Source: Azoarcus indigens
GTDB lineage: Bacteria; Pseudomonadota; Gammaproteobacteria; Burkholderiales; Rhodocyclaceae
Reading direction: 5' to 3'
Assembly: GCF_004361735.1 (NCBI RefSeq)
Contig: NZ_SNVV01000002.1
Coordinates: 186,001 to 250,000, forward strand
DNA length: 64,000 bases
Below, piece after piece: positions 29,009 to 37,176 of the stretch. The notes below the pieces were generated by a model. That model made no database searches, had not been told where the DNA came from, and saw nothing but the letters and a program-made list of their open reading frames with translations. The first letter of the stretch is position 1. Each line of letters starts with the position of its first letter. The translations under genes were made by a program, and so were the position numbers.

Positions 29009-30003
29009 CAGGCACCGAAGAAGCGTGCCAGATGCGCCGGGTCGATCGGCATGCCGGTTTGGCGGGCGCGCTGCAGCAGTTCCCAGTAATAGCGGTAGGA
29101 GGCGCGGTCGTGCAGACGGCCGCGTTGTTGTATCGGTCCCCAGTCGGCGTCCTGTGCCGCAGCCAGGATTTCGCCGGCCTCTTCCACTTCCGAGAAATCT
29201 GGTCGCATTGCCTCCACGATGGGCAGGATCTGGTTCGGATGGATGCTCCACATCCGCAGGTAGCCGAACTCCCGCCGCGCCCGGCCTGCATCGCTGCGGA
29301 TGACTTCCAGATCCTTCAGCTCTGTGGTGACGTTGTGTGACGGCACGACGCCGCAACCCAGCGCGGCCGCCGCGATTTCCAGCTTGGCTCGTGCCACCAA
29401 CGGATGATCGAACTGCCCCGGGCTTTTCATCGCCGAGGCGGGGATGGCGCCGTGGTGGCCGGAAACGAAGTCCATCAGCCCGAAATCCAGCGACTCGACA
29501 CCCGCCAGCGAGGCGATTTGCCAGGCCTCGCGCAGGGCGCCGTGAGTCTCTATCAATACATGGACAGGCAGGGCGCGGCTTAGTCCGGCCGCGGTTTCCT
29601 GTCGCCGCAACTCCGCGATCTGGGCCAGGGCATCGACAGCGCTTCTGACCTTGGGCAGGGTGATGAAGGCCAGCCGTTCCCCGGCAGCGCCGATCAGGAT
29701 CTCCAGGTCGCGCTGCCAGTGGGGGTGGGTAATGTCGTGGATGCGGGCGCCCACACGGCCATGGATATTCTCCGGGCCGGTCACCAACTCGGCGACCATC
29801 TGCGCATGCTCCGCCTCGGCGCCAGCGCGGGCGCCGTCCTCGCAGTCACAGGTGAGGTCGAAGACCGGACCGAGCTCGCGTTGAAGCGAGAGCGCTTTCA
29901 GCATCAACTTCTCGGCGCCGGCGTAATGATCCACTGCGGGCAGTATGGGAAAGGGCTTTTCGCCGGCGAAGAGGACATCGCTCGGGTGGGCTCTGTAACG
30001 CAT
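29008..30003 (-). CDS. CitE/HpcH-type CoA-ester lyase
   Basis: A 331-residue TIM-barrel protein of the HpcH/HpaI aldolase/citrate lyase-beta family, which cleaves or condenses malyl-, citramalyl- or beta-methylmalyl-CoA with a Mg2+ ion. Key features are DLTCDCEDGARAG (Mg/substrate Asp-Glu region), RIHDITHPHWQRDLE, FITLPKVRS, HVLIETHGAL with the metal-binding Glu, and LDFGLMDFVSGHHG. The C-terminal SIHPNQILPIVEAM is the family's closing motif. No citD or citF neighbour is present, so it is not part of a citrate lyase complex. It lies downstream of mdh but behind the mdh terminator. Substrate is uncertain; malyl-CoA would fit the location. Confidence 0.8.
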   Translation of the reverse strand: MRYRAHPSDVLFAGEKPFPILPAVDHYAGAEKLMLKALSLQRELGPVFDLTCDCEDGARAGAEAEHAQMVAELVTGPENIHGRVGARIHDITHPHWQRDLEILIGAAGERLAFITLPKVRSAVDALAQIAELRRQETAAGLSRALPVHVLIETHGALREAWQIASLAGVESLDFGLMDFVSGHHGAIPASAMKSPGQFDHPLVARAKLEIAAAALGCGVVPSHNVTTELKDLEVIRSDAGRARREFGYLRMWSIHPNQILPIVEAMRPDFSEVEEAGEILAAAQDADWGPIQQRGRLHDRASYRYYWELLQRARQTGMPIDPAHLARFFGA

Positions 30004-30060
30004 CGGGAGGGTCTCGAAGGCTGCGGCGGGGTGTCGAGGATAGCAGGGCGTGAGGCCAAT

Positions 30061-30087
30061 AAAAAAGCGCACGGCATTGCCGTGCGC
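30061..30087 (-). terminator. Rho-independent terminator of mdh
   Basis: Read on the minus strand, GCGCACGGC, an AAT loop and GCCGTGCGC form a perfect nine-pair stem followed by TTTTTT. It lies 32 bases after the mdh stop and before the CoA-ester lyase gene. Confidence 0.92.
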
Positions 30088-30119
30088 TCCCTGCTTCTTT
30101 CTGCGACCGTGGCCAGGTA

Positions 30120-31112
30120 TCAGGCCAGCAGGTCCTTCACGCCTTCGCGTTCTTCCAGCAGCTCGTTCAGCGTGTTGGTCATGCGCTCGCGGGAGAAGGC
30201 GTCGATGTCCAGGCCCTGGACGATCTTGTACTCGCCGTTCTCGGTGGTCACCGGGAAGCCGTAGATGATGCCCTCGGGGATGCCATAGGAACCGTCGGAC
30301 GGAATGCCCATGGTGACCCATTCGCCCTTGGAGCCCAGCACCCAGTCGCGGATGTGGTCGATCGCCGCGTTGGCGGCGGAGGCGGCGGAGGAGAGACCAC
30401 GGGCTTCGATGATGGCGGCGCCACGCTTGCCGACGGTGGGCAGGAACACGTCCTTGTTCCAGGCGTCGTCGTTGATCAGGCCCTTGACGTTGTCACCGTT
30501 GGAGGTGACGAAACGGTAGTCGGCGTACATGGTGGGGGAGTGATTGCCCCACACCACCAGGTTCTTCAGGGAGGCCACGTCGCGGCCCGACTTGGTGGCC
30601 AGCTGCGACAGCGCACGGTTGTGGTCCAGGCGCAGCATGCCGGTGAAGTTCTTCGCCGGAACGCGGCCGTATTTCTGGGCGACTTCCTTGGCGATGTAGG
30701 CGTTGGTGTTGCAGGGGTTGCCGACCACCAGCACCTTGCAGTCCGGATCAGCGTACTGGCCAATGGCCGCGCCCTGGACGGTGAAGATCTTGGCGTTCTC
30801 GGTCAGCAGGTCCTTGCGCTCCATGCCGGGGCCGCGGGGGCGGGCGCCGACCAGCAGTGCAACCTTGGCATCCTTGAACGCAACGTTGGGATCGTCGGTG
30901 GCGATTACGCCGGCGAGCAGCGGGAAGGCGCAGTCTTCCAACTCCATGATGACGCCCTTGACCGCTTTCTGGGCCTGGGGCAGGTCGAGCAGTTGCAGGA
31001 TGACGGGCTGGTCCTTGCCCAGCATTTCACCGCTGGCGATGCGGAACAGCAGGCTGTAGCCGATCTGGCCGGCTGCGCCGGTGACAGCGACGCGCACAGG
31101 GGCTTTGCTCAT
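30120..31112 (-). CDS. mdh: Malate dehydrogenase
   Basis: NAD-dependent malate dehydrogenase interconverts malate and oxaloacetate in the TCA cycle. The 330-residue protein is of the long cytosolic-type MDH used by many betaproteobacteria. It shows the nucleotide-binding [17 protein letters not shown], the mobile-loop arginines in [11 protein letters not shown], the substrate site [24 protein letters not shown] and the catalytic His in [13 protein letters not shown]. The ATG has GGGAG nine bases upstream. It is divergent from gntR, with a 34-base palindrome between them, and has a good sigma-70 promoter and its own terminator. Confidence 0.97.
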   Translation of the reverse strand: MSKAPVRVAVTGAAGQIGYSLLFRIASGEMLGKDQPVILQLLDLPQAQKAVKGVIMELEDCAFPLLAGVIATDDPNVAFKDAKVALLVGARPRGPGMERKDLLTENAKIFTVQGAAIGQYADPDCKVLVVGNPCNTNAYIAKEVAQKYGRVPAKNFTGMLRLDHNRALSQLATKSGRDVASLKNLVVWGNHSPTMYADYRFVTSNGDNVKGLINDDAWNKDVFLPTVGKRGAAIIEARGLSSAASAANAAIDHIRDWVLGSKGEWVTMGIPSDGSYGIPEGIIYGFPVTTENGEYKIVQGLDIDAFSRERMTNTLNELLEEREGVKDLLA

Positions 31113-31233
31113 GAAAGTACTCCCAAAAAACGGTCTTGATGAAAGGATGTTCATGCCCGCGCTGACGGCGCAGCAATCGCCCGAAAGCGCACAGCCTGGC
31201 TTGGTATAGGCGGCCTTGGGGCAGGGCGCAAGG

Positions 31234-31262
31234 ATGGTAGAAGCTAAGGGCTGGCCTGTCAA
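31234..31262 (-). promoter_or_regulatory. Sigma-70 promoter of mdh
   Basis: On the minus strand TTGACA (31262-31257) is a perfect -35, with a 17-base spacer and TACCAT (31239-31234) as -10. The nested palindrome begins two bases upstream of the -35, a position typical for class-II-like activation or for interference with polymerase binding. Confidence 0.65.
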
Positions 31263-31264
31263 AT

Positions 31265-31298
31265 CATGTCTTTTGTCTTATATAAGATATGAGACATG
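31265..31298. promoter_or_regulatory. Nested palindromic operator between mdh and gntR
   Basis: A fully symmetrical 34-base site: CATGTCT, four bases, the perfect palindrome TCTTATATAAGA (31276-31287), four bases, AGACATG. Inner and outer arms share the half-site GTCT(T), which suggests two dimers or a dimer of dimers. It lies 39 bases before the gntR start and adjacent to the mdh -35. Its core recurs between acnA and acnB. GntR-family regulators often bind sites next to their own genes, so the product of 31337-32065 is the likely ligand. Confidence 0.7.
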
Positions 31299-31336
31299 GC
31301 ATAGACGCTCGGAAAAATTTATGCTCCAATACGCCG

Positions 31337-32065
31337 ATGGCCCAGGAATCCCCCACCTTCAGCCCGCTCTACCGCCAGATCAAGACGCTGATCCTACAAG
31401 CGCTTGAGGCGGGGGAGTGGCGTCCCGGTCAAGCGATTCCCAGCGAGCAGGAGCTGGCGGCGCGATTCTCCGTTTCCCAGGGAACGGTGCGCAAGGCCAT
31501 CGACGAAATGGCTGCGGAGAATCTGCTGATCCGCAAGCAGGGCAAAGGCACCTTCGTCGCCTCGCACAACGATCCGCGTGCCCTGTTCCGCTTCTTGCGC
31601 CTGGTGCCGATGGATGGTGATCTTTCCCATCCGCAGAGCGTGCCGCTGGACTGCTGGCGTGCCAAGGCGGGGCAAGAGGCTTCGCGCATGCTGGGCATCG
31701 AGCTCGGTGCTCCCATCATCATCGTTCGCCGCCTGTTGCGTTTCGCGCAGAAGCCGGTGGTGGTGGACGAAATCTACCTGCCGGGCGACGTCTTCCCCGG
31801 TTTGACCTTCGAAGCGCTGCAGGACTGGAACGGCTCGCTCTACAGCCTGTTCGAGACGCGTTTCGGTCTGCGCATGATCCGCGCGCAGGAGCGCATCCGG
31901 GCGGTCGCGGCGGACCGCTCGACCAGCGAGGCGCTGAAGGTGCCCGAAGGTACGCCACTGCTGTCGGTCGAGCGGGTGACTTACACCTACGGCGACAAGC
32001 CGGTGGAGTGGCGGCGCGGGTTGTATTCCACGGCGGAACATTTCTATCTGAACGAGCTGAATTGA
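31337..32065 (+). CDS. GntR-family (HutC subfamily) regulator with UTRA domain
   Basis: A 242-residue cytoplasmic repressor or activator. The winged helix-turn-helix covers residues 8-75 (LYRQIKTLILQALEAGEW, IPSEQELAARFSVSQGTVRK, RKQGKGTFVA). The UTRA effector domain follows, from about 95 to the end, with RRLLRFAQKPVVVDEIYLPG and LSVERVTYTYGDKPVEWRRG. The ATG at 31337 places the helix-turn-helix at the usual distance, although no clear Shine-Dalgarno precedes it. It stands between mdh (divergent) and sdhC (same strand, 99 bases on). Position and the repeated operator suggest it controls TCA-cycle genes; the effector, perhaps a dicarboxylate or CoA ester, is unknown. Confidence 0.9.
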   Translation: MAQESPTFSPLYRQIKTLILQALEAGEWRPGQAIPSEQELAARFSVSQGTVRKAIDEMAAENLLIRKQGKGTFVASHNDPRALFRFLRLVPMDGDLSHPQSVPLDCWRAKAGQEASRMLGIELGAPIIIVRRLLRFAQKPVVVDEIYLPGDVFPGLTFEALQDWNGSLYSLFETRFGLRMIRAQERIRAVAADRSTSEALKVPEGTPLLSVERVTYTYGDKPVEWRRGLYSTAEHFYLNELN

Positions 32066-32101
32066 CGGGGCGCGGCTGGCTAACGTCGTATTCAGGAAAG
32101 C

Positions 32102-32107
32102 TATAAT
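32102..32107 (+). promoter_or_regulatory. Candidate -10 element of the sdh operon
   Basis: A perfect TATAAT lies 57 bases before the sdhC start. No good -35 is visible at the right spacing (GCTAAC at 17 bases is weak), which would fit an activator-dependent promoter. No GTCTT-N4-AAGAC repeat is present here. Confidence 0.45.
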
Positions 32108-32164
32108 TATGAACTTTTTGAAGTCGGCGGCGGTTTTTCGCCGCAAATGTTCAGGGGAGTCTTC

Positions 32165-32554
32165 ATGTCAGAAGTGACAGTGCGCAAGCAAAGGCCGAAG
32201 CATCTGGCCATTCACGAAATCCGGCTGCCGCTGCCGGGCATCGTGTCCATTCTTCATCGGGTGAGCGGGGCGGGCCTCTTCCTGCTGCTGCCTTTCCTGC
32301 TGTTCCTCTTCGGTCGCAGCCTGGGTTCGCCGGAAACCTTCGCAACCTTCGAGGCAGTTGTCAGCCACCCGCTGGCGAAGCTGGTATTGCTCGGCCTGCT
32401 GTGGGCCTACCTGCACCACTTCTGTGCGGGCATCCGCTTCCTGCTGCTGGATCTGCACCAGGGGCTGGACTTGCCGTCCGCGCGCAATTCCGCCCGCATC
32501 GTTCTCGTCGTGAGCCTGGCGCTCACCGTCATCATCGGGGTGAAGCTATGGTGA
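32165..32554 (+). CDS. sdhC: Succinate dehydrogenase cytochrome b556 subunit
   Basis: SdhC is one of the two membrane anchors of complex II and contributes to heme b and ubiquinone binding. The 129 residues contain three helices (GAGLFLLLPFLLFLFGRSL, LAKLVLLGLLWAYLHHF, RIVLVVSLALTVIIGV). The signature SILHRVSGAGLF with the quinone-site Ser and Arg is present, as is HHFCAGIRFLLLD with the heme-region His. The ATG at 32165 has GGGGAG upstream and gives the conserved RPKHLAIHEIRLP N-terminus. It overlaps sdhD by seven bases. Confidence 0.95.
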   Translation: MSEVTVRKQRPKHLAIHEIRLPLPGIVSILHRVSGAGLFLLLPFLLFLFGRSLGSPETFATFEAVVSHPLAKLVLLGLLWAYLHHFCAGIRFLLLDLHQGLDLPSARNSARIVLVVSLALTVIIGVKLW

Positions 32555-32895
32555 ATCGTCATGTGGTCGGGGCTCACTACGGCCTCCGCGACTGGATCGC
32601 GCAGCGCGCCACCGCGCTCTTCATGGCCATCTATACCGTTGTTTTCGGTATCTGTGCGCTGACCCTGCCGGAACTGAGCTACGAAGCCTGGTCGGGTCTG
32701 TTCTCCAACGGCTTGATGAAGTTCGCGACCTTCCTGTTCTTCCTCTCGTTGTTCTTCCACGCCTGGATCGGCATTCGTGACATCTGGATGGACTACGTCA
32801 AGCCGACCGGCCTGCGCCTCGTGCTGCACCTGATCACCATTTTCCTGCTCGTCGGTTACGCCGGCTGGGCAGCCCAGATTCTTTGGAGGCTGTAA
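32548..32895 (+). CDS. sdhD: Succinate dehydrogenase membrane anchor subunit
   Basis: SdhD completes the complex II membrane anchor. The 115 residues show three helices, GLRDWIAQRATALFMAIYTV at the start and FFHAWIGIRDIWMDYVKP in the middle, where the His and the Asp-Tyr pair (heme and quinone site) are conserved. The ATG lies inside the end of sdhC, so the two subunits are translationally coupled. Its 3' end carries the GGAGG Shine-Dalgarno of sdhA. Confidence 0.94.
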   Translation: MVNRHVVGAHYGLRDWIAQRATALFMAIYTVVFGICALTLPELSYEAWSGLFSNGLMKFATFLFFLSLFFHAWIGIRDIWMDYVKPTGLRLVLHLITIFLLVGYAGWAAQILWRL

Positions 32896-32897
32896 GC

Positions 32898-34691
32898 GTG
32901 AACGTCGCGAAGCGTACCTTTGATGCGGTCATCGTCGGTGCCGGCGGTGCCGGCCTGCGTGCAGCCCTGCAACTGTCTGAAGCGGGCCTCAAGACCGCTG
33001 TGCTGACCAAGGTGTTCCCAACCCGTTCCCACACCGTGGCGGCGCAGGGCGGGGTGGCGGCATCGCTGGGCAACTCCACCGAGGACAACTGGCACTGGCA
33101 TATGTACGACACCGTCAAGGGGTCGGACTGGTTGGGTGACCAGGACGCCATTGAGTTCATGGTCCGCAAGGCCAACGAGGTGGTGATTGAACTCGAACAC
33201 TACGGCATGCCCTTTGACCGTACCGACAACGGCAAGATCTACCAGCGTCCGTTCGGCGGCCACTCGATGAATTACGGCCAGGCGCCGGTGATGCGCTCCT
33301 GTGCCGCTGCGGACCGTACCGGTCATGCCATGCTGCACGCGCTGTACCAGCGCAACGTGCGAGCCAACACCCAGTTCTTCGTCGAATGGATGGCGCTGGA
33401 CCTGATCCGCAACAGCGAGGGCGATGTCCTCGGTGTGACCGCGATCGAGATGGAAACCGGCGAAGTTTCCATCTTCCATGCCAAGGCGACCATCTTCGCC
33501 ACTGGCGGTGCCGGCCGTATCTACTACAGCTCCACCAACGCCTTCATCAACACCGGCGACGGTGTCGGCATGGCTGCGCGCTCCGGCATTCCGCTGGAAG
33601 ACATGGAGTTCTGGCAGTTCCACCCCACCGGCGTGGCCGGTGCCGGCGTGCTGATCACCGAAGGCGTGCGTGGCGAGGGCGGCATCCTGCGTAATGCGTC
33701 CGGTGAGCGCTTCATGGAACGCTATGCGCCCAACCTGAAGGATCTGGCCTCGCGTGACGTGGTGTCCCGCTCCATGGTCACCGAGATCAACGAAGGGCGC
33801 GGCTGCGGTCCGGACAAGGACCACGTCCTGCTGGACATCACCCACCTGTCGCCCGAGACCATCATGAAGCGGCTGCCCGGCATCCGCGAGATCTCGATCC
33901 AGTTCGCCGGCGTCGATCCAATCAAGGCACCCATCCCGGTGGTGCCGACCTGCCACTACCAGATGGGCGGTATCCCCACCAACTACAAGGGCCAAGTGGT
34001 TGCGCCGAAGAATGGCGACGCCAATGTGCCGGTGGCCGGCTTCTACGCAGCCGGCGAGTGCGCCTGCGCCTCGGTGCACGGCGCCAACCGCCTGGGTACC
34101 AATTCGCTGCTCGACCTGCTGGTGTTCGGCAAGTCGGCGGGCGAGACCGTGGTCGAGGACTTCAAGTCCGGGAATCTGGTGCTGAAGCCGCTGCCGGCGG
34201 ATGCCGCCGATGTTTCCCTGGCCCGCATCAACAGGCTGGAAACCCAGACTGGTGGCAGCGAGGTGCACGACGTGCGCCTGGCCATGCAGCGCACCATGCA
34301 AAAGCACGCGGGGGTGTTCCGCTTCAAGGAGCTGCTGCAGCAAGGCGTCACCAGCATCCTGGAAGTGGCCGAGCAGGCCAAGGTCACCCAGATCGCCGAC
34401 AAGTCCAAGGTCTGGAACACTGCCCGTACCGAGGCGCTCGAACTGGACAACCTGATCGAAGTCGCCAAGGCCACCATGATCTCGGCCGAGGCCCGCAAGG
34501 AATCCCGCGGGGCCCATGTACGCGATGACGCGCCGGATACCGCCGAGCATCCGAACGGCCGCGACGACCAGAACTGGCTCAAGCACACCCTGTGGTACAG
34601 CGAAGGCAACCGCCTCGACTACAAGCCGGTGAACCTCAAGCCCCTGTCGGCGGATGTCGAGCCGATTGCGCTCGCCAAGCGCACCTACTGA
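32898..34691 (+). CDS. sdhA: Succinate dehydrogenase flavoprotein subunit
   Basis: SdhA carries covalent FAD and oxidises succinate to fumarate on the cytoplasmic side of complex II. The 597 residues match the family. The FAD-binding GAGGAGLRAALQLSEAG is followed by TRSHTVAAQGG, whose His is the covalent FAD attachment site. Substrate and active-site features include QFHPTG, RGEGG and HGANRLGTNSLLDLLVFG. The GTG start two bases after the sdhD stop is preferred because GGAGGC lies seven bases upstream; a TTG 15 bases earlier is possible. SdhE, which helps flavinylate this subunit, is encoded two genes on. Confidence 0.97.
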   Translation: MNVAKRTFDAVIVGAGGAGLRAALQLSEAGLKTAVLTKVFPTRSHTVAAQGGVAASLGNSTEDNWHWHMYDTVKGSDWLGDQDAIEFMVRKANEVVIELEHYGMPFDRTDNGKIYQRPFGGHSMNYGQAPVMRSCAAADRTGHAMLHALYQRNVRANTQFFVEWMALDLIRNSEGDVLGVTAIEMETGEVSIFHAKATIFATGGAGRIYYSSTNAFINTGDGVGMAARSGIPLEDMEFWQFHPTGVAGAGVLITEGVRGEGGILRNASGERFMERYAPNLKDLASRDVVSRSMVTEINEGRGCGPDKDHVLLDITHLSPETIMKRLPGIREISIQFAGVDPIKAPIPVVPTCHYQMGGIPTNYKGQVVAPKNGDANVPVAGFYAAGECACASVHGANRLGTNSLLDLLVFGKSAGETVVEDFKSGNLVLKPLPADAADVSLARINRLETQTGGSEVHDVRLAMQRTMQKHAGVFRFKELLQQGVTSILEVAEQAKVTQIADKSKVWNTARTEALELDNLIEVAKATMISAEARKESRGAHVRDDAPDTAEHPNGRDDQNWLKHTLWYSEGNRLDYKPVNLKPLSADVEPIALAKRTY

Positions 34692-34710
34692 GCGCGGGAG
34701 AACAAACGAG

Positions 34711-35421
34711 ATGAGCAAGCGTACCGTTCAATTCAAGATCTACCGCTACGATCCGGACAAGGATGCGCAGCCCTACATGCAGGACATTTCCGTTGAACTG
34801 GAAGCGTCCGACAAGAAGTTGCTCGACGCCATCGTCCGCCTGAAGACGAAGGACGATTCCCTGTCCTTCCGCCGCTCCTGCCGCGAAGGCGTGTGCGGTT
34901 CCGACGCGATGAACATCAACGGCAAGAATGGCCTGGCCTGCCTGACCGACATCGACAAGCTGGCCCAGCCGATCACGCTGCGTCCGCTGCCGGGCCTGCC
35001 GGTCATCCGCGACCTGATCGTGGACATGACCCAGTTCTTCAAGCAGTACCACTCGATCAAGCCCTACCTGGTCAACAACGACCCGGCTCCGGAGCGCGAG
35101 CGCCTGCAGACCCCGGAGGACCGCGAGGAACTCAACGGCCTGTACGAGTGCATCCTTTGCGCATGCTGCTCGACCTCCTGCCCGTCGTTCTGGTGGAATC
35201 CGGACAAGTTCGTCGGCCCGGCCGGCCTTCTGGCGGCCTACCGCTTCCTCGCCGACACCCGCGACCAGGCCACCAACGAGCGCCTCGACAATCTCGAGGA
35301 CCCGTACCGCCTGTTCCGTTGCCACACCATCATGAACTGTGTGGACGTCTGTCCGAAGAGCCTCAACCCGACCCGTGCGATCGGGAAGATCAAGGACATG
35401 ATGGTCCGTCGGGCGGTCTGA
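34711..35421 (+). CDS. sdhB: Succinate dehydrogenase iron-sulfur subunit
   Basis: SdhB conducts electrons from FAD to quinone through three clusters. The 236-residue protein shows the [2Fe-2S] ligands in SCREGVCGSDAMNINGKNG with LAC following, the [4Fe-4S] ligands in CILCACCSTSCPS, and the [3Fe-4S]-type arrangement with closing Cys in CHTIMNCVDVCPKSLNP. The ATG, 19 bases after the sdhA stop, is preceded by GGGAG. All cluster ligands are intact. Confidence 0.97.
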   Translation: MSKRTVQFKIYRYDPDKDAQPYMQDISVELEASDKKLLDAIVRLKTKDDSLSFRRSCREGVCGSDAMNINGKNGLACLTDIDKLAQPITLRPLPGLPVIRDLIVDMTQFFKQYHSIKPYLVNNDPAPERERLQTPEDREELNGLYECILCACCSTSCPSFWWNPDKFVGPAGLLAAYRFLADTRDQATNERLDNLEDPYRLFRCHTIMNCVDVCPKSLNPTRAIGKIKDMMVRRAV

Positions 35422-35422
35422 G

Positions 35423-35659
35423 ATGAGCATCAACCGGGGACGTGTGCGCTGGCAATGCCGTCGGGCTCTGCTCGAGCTCGATCTTGTCTTCGCACGCTTC
35501 CTCGAGCGGCATTTCGATCGTCTGAGCGACGATCAGCTGGCGGATCTGGACGACCTGCTGCGCTGCGACGACTACGACCTCTGGGCGATGGTCAATGGCA
35601 GCAAGACATGCGACGTAGACCGCTGGAAGGAGATGATCGGCTTGCTGCGTCAGGCATGA
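35423..35659 (+). CDS. sdhE: FAD assembly factor SdhE
   Basis: SdhE (YgfY family) binds SdhA and promotes covalent attachment of FAD. The 78-residue helical protein has the hallmark RGRVRWQCRRALLELDLVF near the N-terminus (family consensus R-R-G-x-x-E-x-D) and DDYDLWAMVNG in the second half. It starts one base after the sdhB stop, so it is translationally coupled. It is the last gene of the sdh operon before gltA. Confidence 0.95.
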   Translation: MSINRGRVRWQCRRALLELDLVFARFLERHFDRLSDDQLADLDDLLRCDDYDLWAMVNGSKTCDVDRWKEMIGLLRQA

Positions 35660-35725
35660 CGTTGACCAGCCTTTCATGAACAGGGAGCAGAGCAGTTAAA
35701 CCGGCTAGCAGAGAAGGGACGACTT

Positions 35726-37021
35726 ATGAGCACTGAACGCACCGCAACCCTAACCGTCGATGGCAAGGCCGTCGATTTCCCGGTAATGACCGGCACCCAC
35801 GGCAACGATGTCATCGACATTCGAACGCTGGGCGGTAAAACCGGTTTGTTCACCTACGACTCTGGCTTCCTTTCCACTGCCAGCTGCAAGTCGAGCATTA
35901 CCTACATCGATGGCGACAAGGGCGAGCTGCTGTACCGCGGCTACCCCATCGAGCAGCTCGCAGAGAAGTGCAACTTCCTCGAGGTCGCCTACCTGCTGAA
36001 GAACGGCGAACTGCCGAATGCGGTGCAGAAGAGCGATTTCGAGAACACCATCAAGACCCACACGATGGTGCACGACCAACTGACCCGCTTCTTCAACGGT
36101 TTCCGTCGTGACGCGCACCCGATGGCGATCATGGTGGGCGTGGTGGGCGCGCTGTCCGCCTTCTACCACGATGCGATGGACTTCTCCGACCAGGAGCACC
36201 GCAACGTCTCGATCAACCGCCTGATCGCGAAGCTGCCGACCATCGTCGCCATGGCCTACAAGTACAACTTCGGCCAGCCCTTCATGTACCCGCGCAATGA
36301 CCTCGATTACACGGCGAACTTCATGCACATGATGTTCGGTACCCCGTGCGAGGAGTACAAGCCCAACCCGGTGCTGGTTCGTGCGCTGGACGTGATCTTC
36401 ACGCTGCACGCCGATCACGAGCAGAACGCCTCCACTTCCACGGTGCGCCTGGCGGGCTCCTCCGGCGCCAATCCCTTCGCGTGCATTTCCGCCGGCATCG
36501 CCTGCCTGTGGGGCCCGGCGCACGGTGGTGCCAACGAAGCGTGCCTGAACATGCTGGAAGAGATCGGCGACGTGTCGCGCGTCGGCGAGTACATCAAGCG
36601 CGCCAAGGACAAGAGCGACAGCTTCAAGCTGATGGGCTTTGGCCACCGCGTCTACAAGAACTTCGACCCGCGCGCCAAGCTGATGGGCAAGGTCTGCAAC
36701 GACGTGCTGACCGAGCTGGGACTGGAAGACGACCGCCTGTTCAAGCTTGCCAAGGAACTCGAGAAGATCGCGCTGGAAGACGAGTACTTCGTCGAGAAGA
36801 AGCTCTACCCGAACGTGGACTTCTACTCCGGCATCGTGCAGAAGGCCCTGGGCATCCCCACCTCCATGTTCACCTGCATCTTCGCGCTGGCGCGGACGGT
36901 GGGCTGGATCACCCAGTGGGAAGAAATGATCACCGATCCGGAATACAAGATCGGCCGTCCGCGCCAGCTGTACATCGGCGCGGCACGTCGCGACGTTCCG
37001 GCCATCGGGCAGCGTCCGTAA
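35726..37021 (+). CDS. gltA: Citrate synthase, type II (hexameric)
   Basis: Citrate synthase condenses acetyl-CoA and oxaloacetate, the entry step of the TCA cycle. The 431 residues match the NADH-regulated type II enzymes of Gram-negative bacteria. The N-terminal beta domain is present, the catalytic His lies in [18 protein letters not shown], and [11 protein letters not shown] and [14 protein letters not shown] include the second His and CoA-binding residues; the catalytic Asp is in the later FYSGIV region. The ATG has AGAAGGGA upstream. It is 66 bases after sdhE, probably co-transcribed, and followed by a terminator. Confidence 0.97.
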   Translation: MSTERTATLTVDGKAVDFPVMTGTHGNDVIDIRTLGGKTGLFTYDSGFLSTASCKSSITYIDGDKGELLYRGYPIEQLAEKCNFLEVAYLLKNGELPNAVQKSDFENTIKTHTMVHDQLTRFFNGFRRDAHPMAIMVGVVGALSAFYHDAMDFSDQEHRNVSINRLIAKLPTIVAMAYKYNFGQPFMYPRNDLDYTANFMHMMFGTPCEEYKPNPVLVRALDVIFTLHADHEQNASTSTVRLAGSSGANPFACISAGIACLWGPAHGGANEACLNMLEEIGDVSRVGEYIKRAKDKSDSFKLMGFGHRVYKNFDPRAKLMGKVCNDVLTELGLEDDRLFKLAKELEKIALEDEYFVEKKLYPNVDFYSGIVQKALGIPTSMFTCIFALARTVGWITQWEEMITDPEYKIGRPRQLYIGAARRDVPAIGQRP

Positions 37022-37072
37022 GAGACGATGGAGAGGGAAGGGAGGCAAGGCCGGATGACGGACTAAGCCCTA

Positions 37073-37108
37073 CGGGATGGGTCGTGATGTCGCGCCCATC
37101 CCGTTTTT
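37073..37108 (+). terminator. Rho-independent terminator of gltA
   Basis: CGGGATGGG and CCCATCCCG form a nine-pair stem with a 13-base loop, followed by TTTTT. It separates sdhCDABE-gltA from sucA, which should have its own promoter in the 68 bases before its start, although I see no convincing one. Confidence 0.88.
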
Positions 37109-37176
37109 CCATCGGGCACCGCAGCCGGACACTTACCCCCGGAAGCAGGGAACCAGAACACACAGGTGGCTACACC

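Noticed and set aside
32856-34718. Open frame of 620 codons on the minus strand opposite sdhA
   Set aside because: Same shadow effect; it overlaps the whole of a textbook sdhA and shows no motif.
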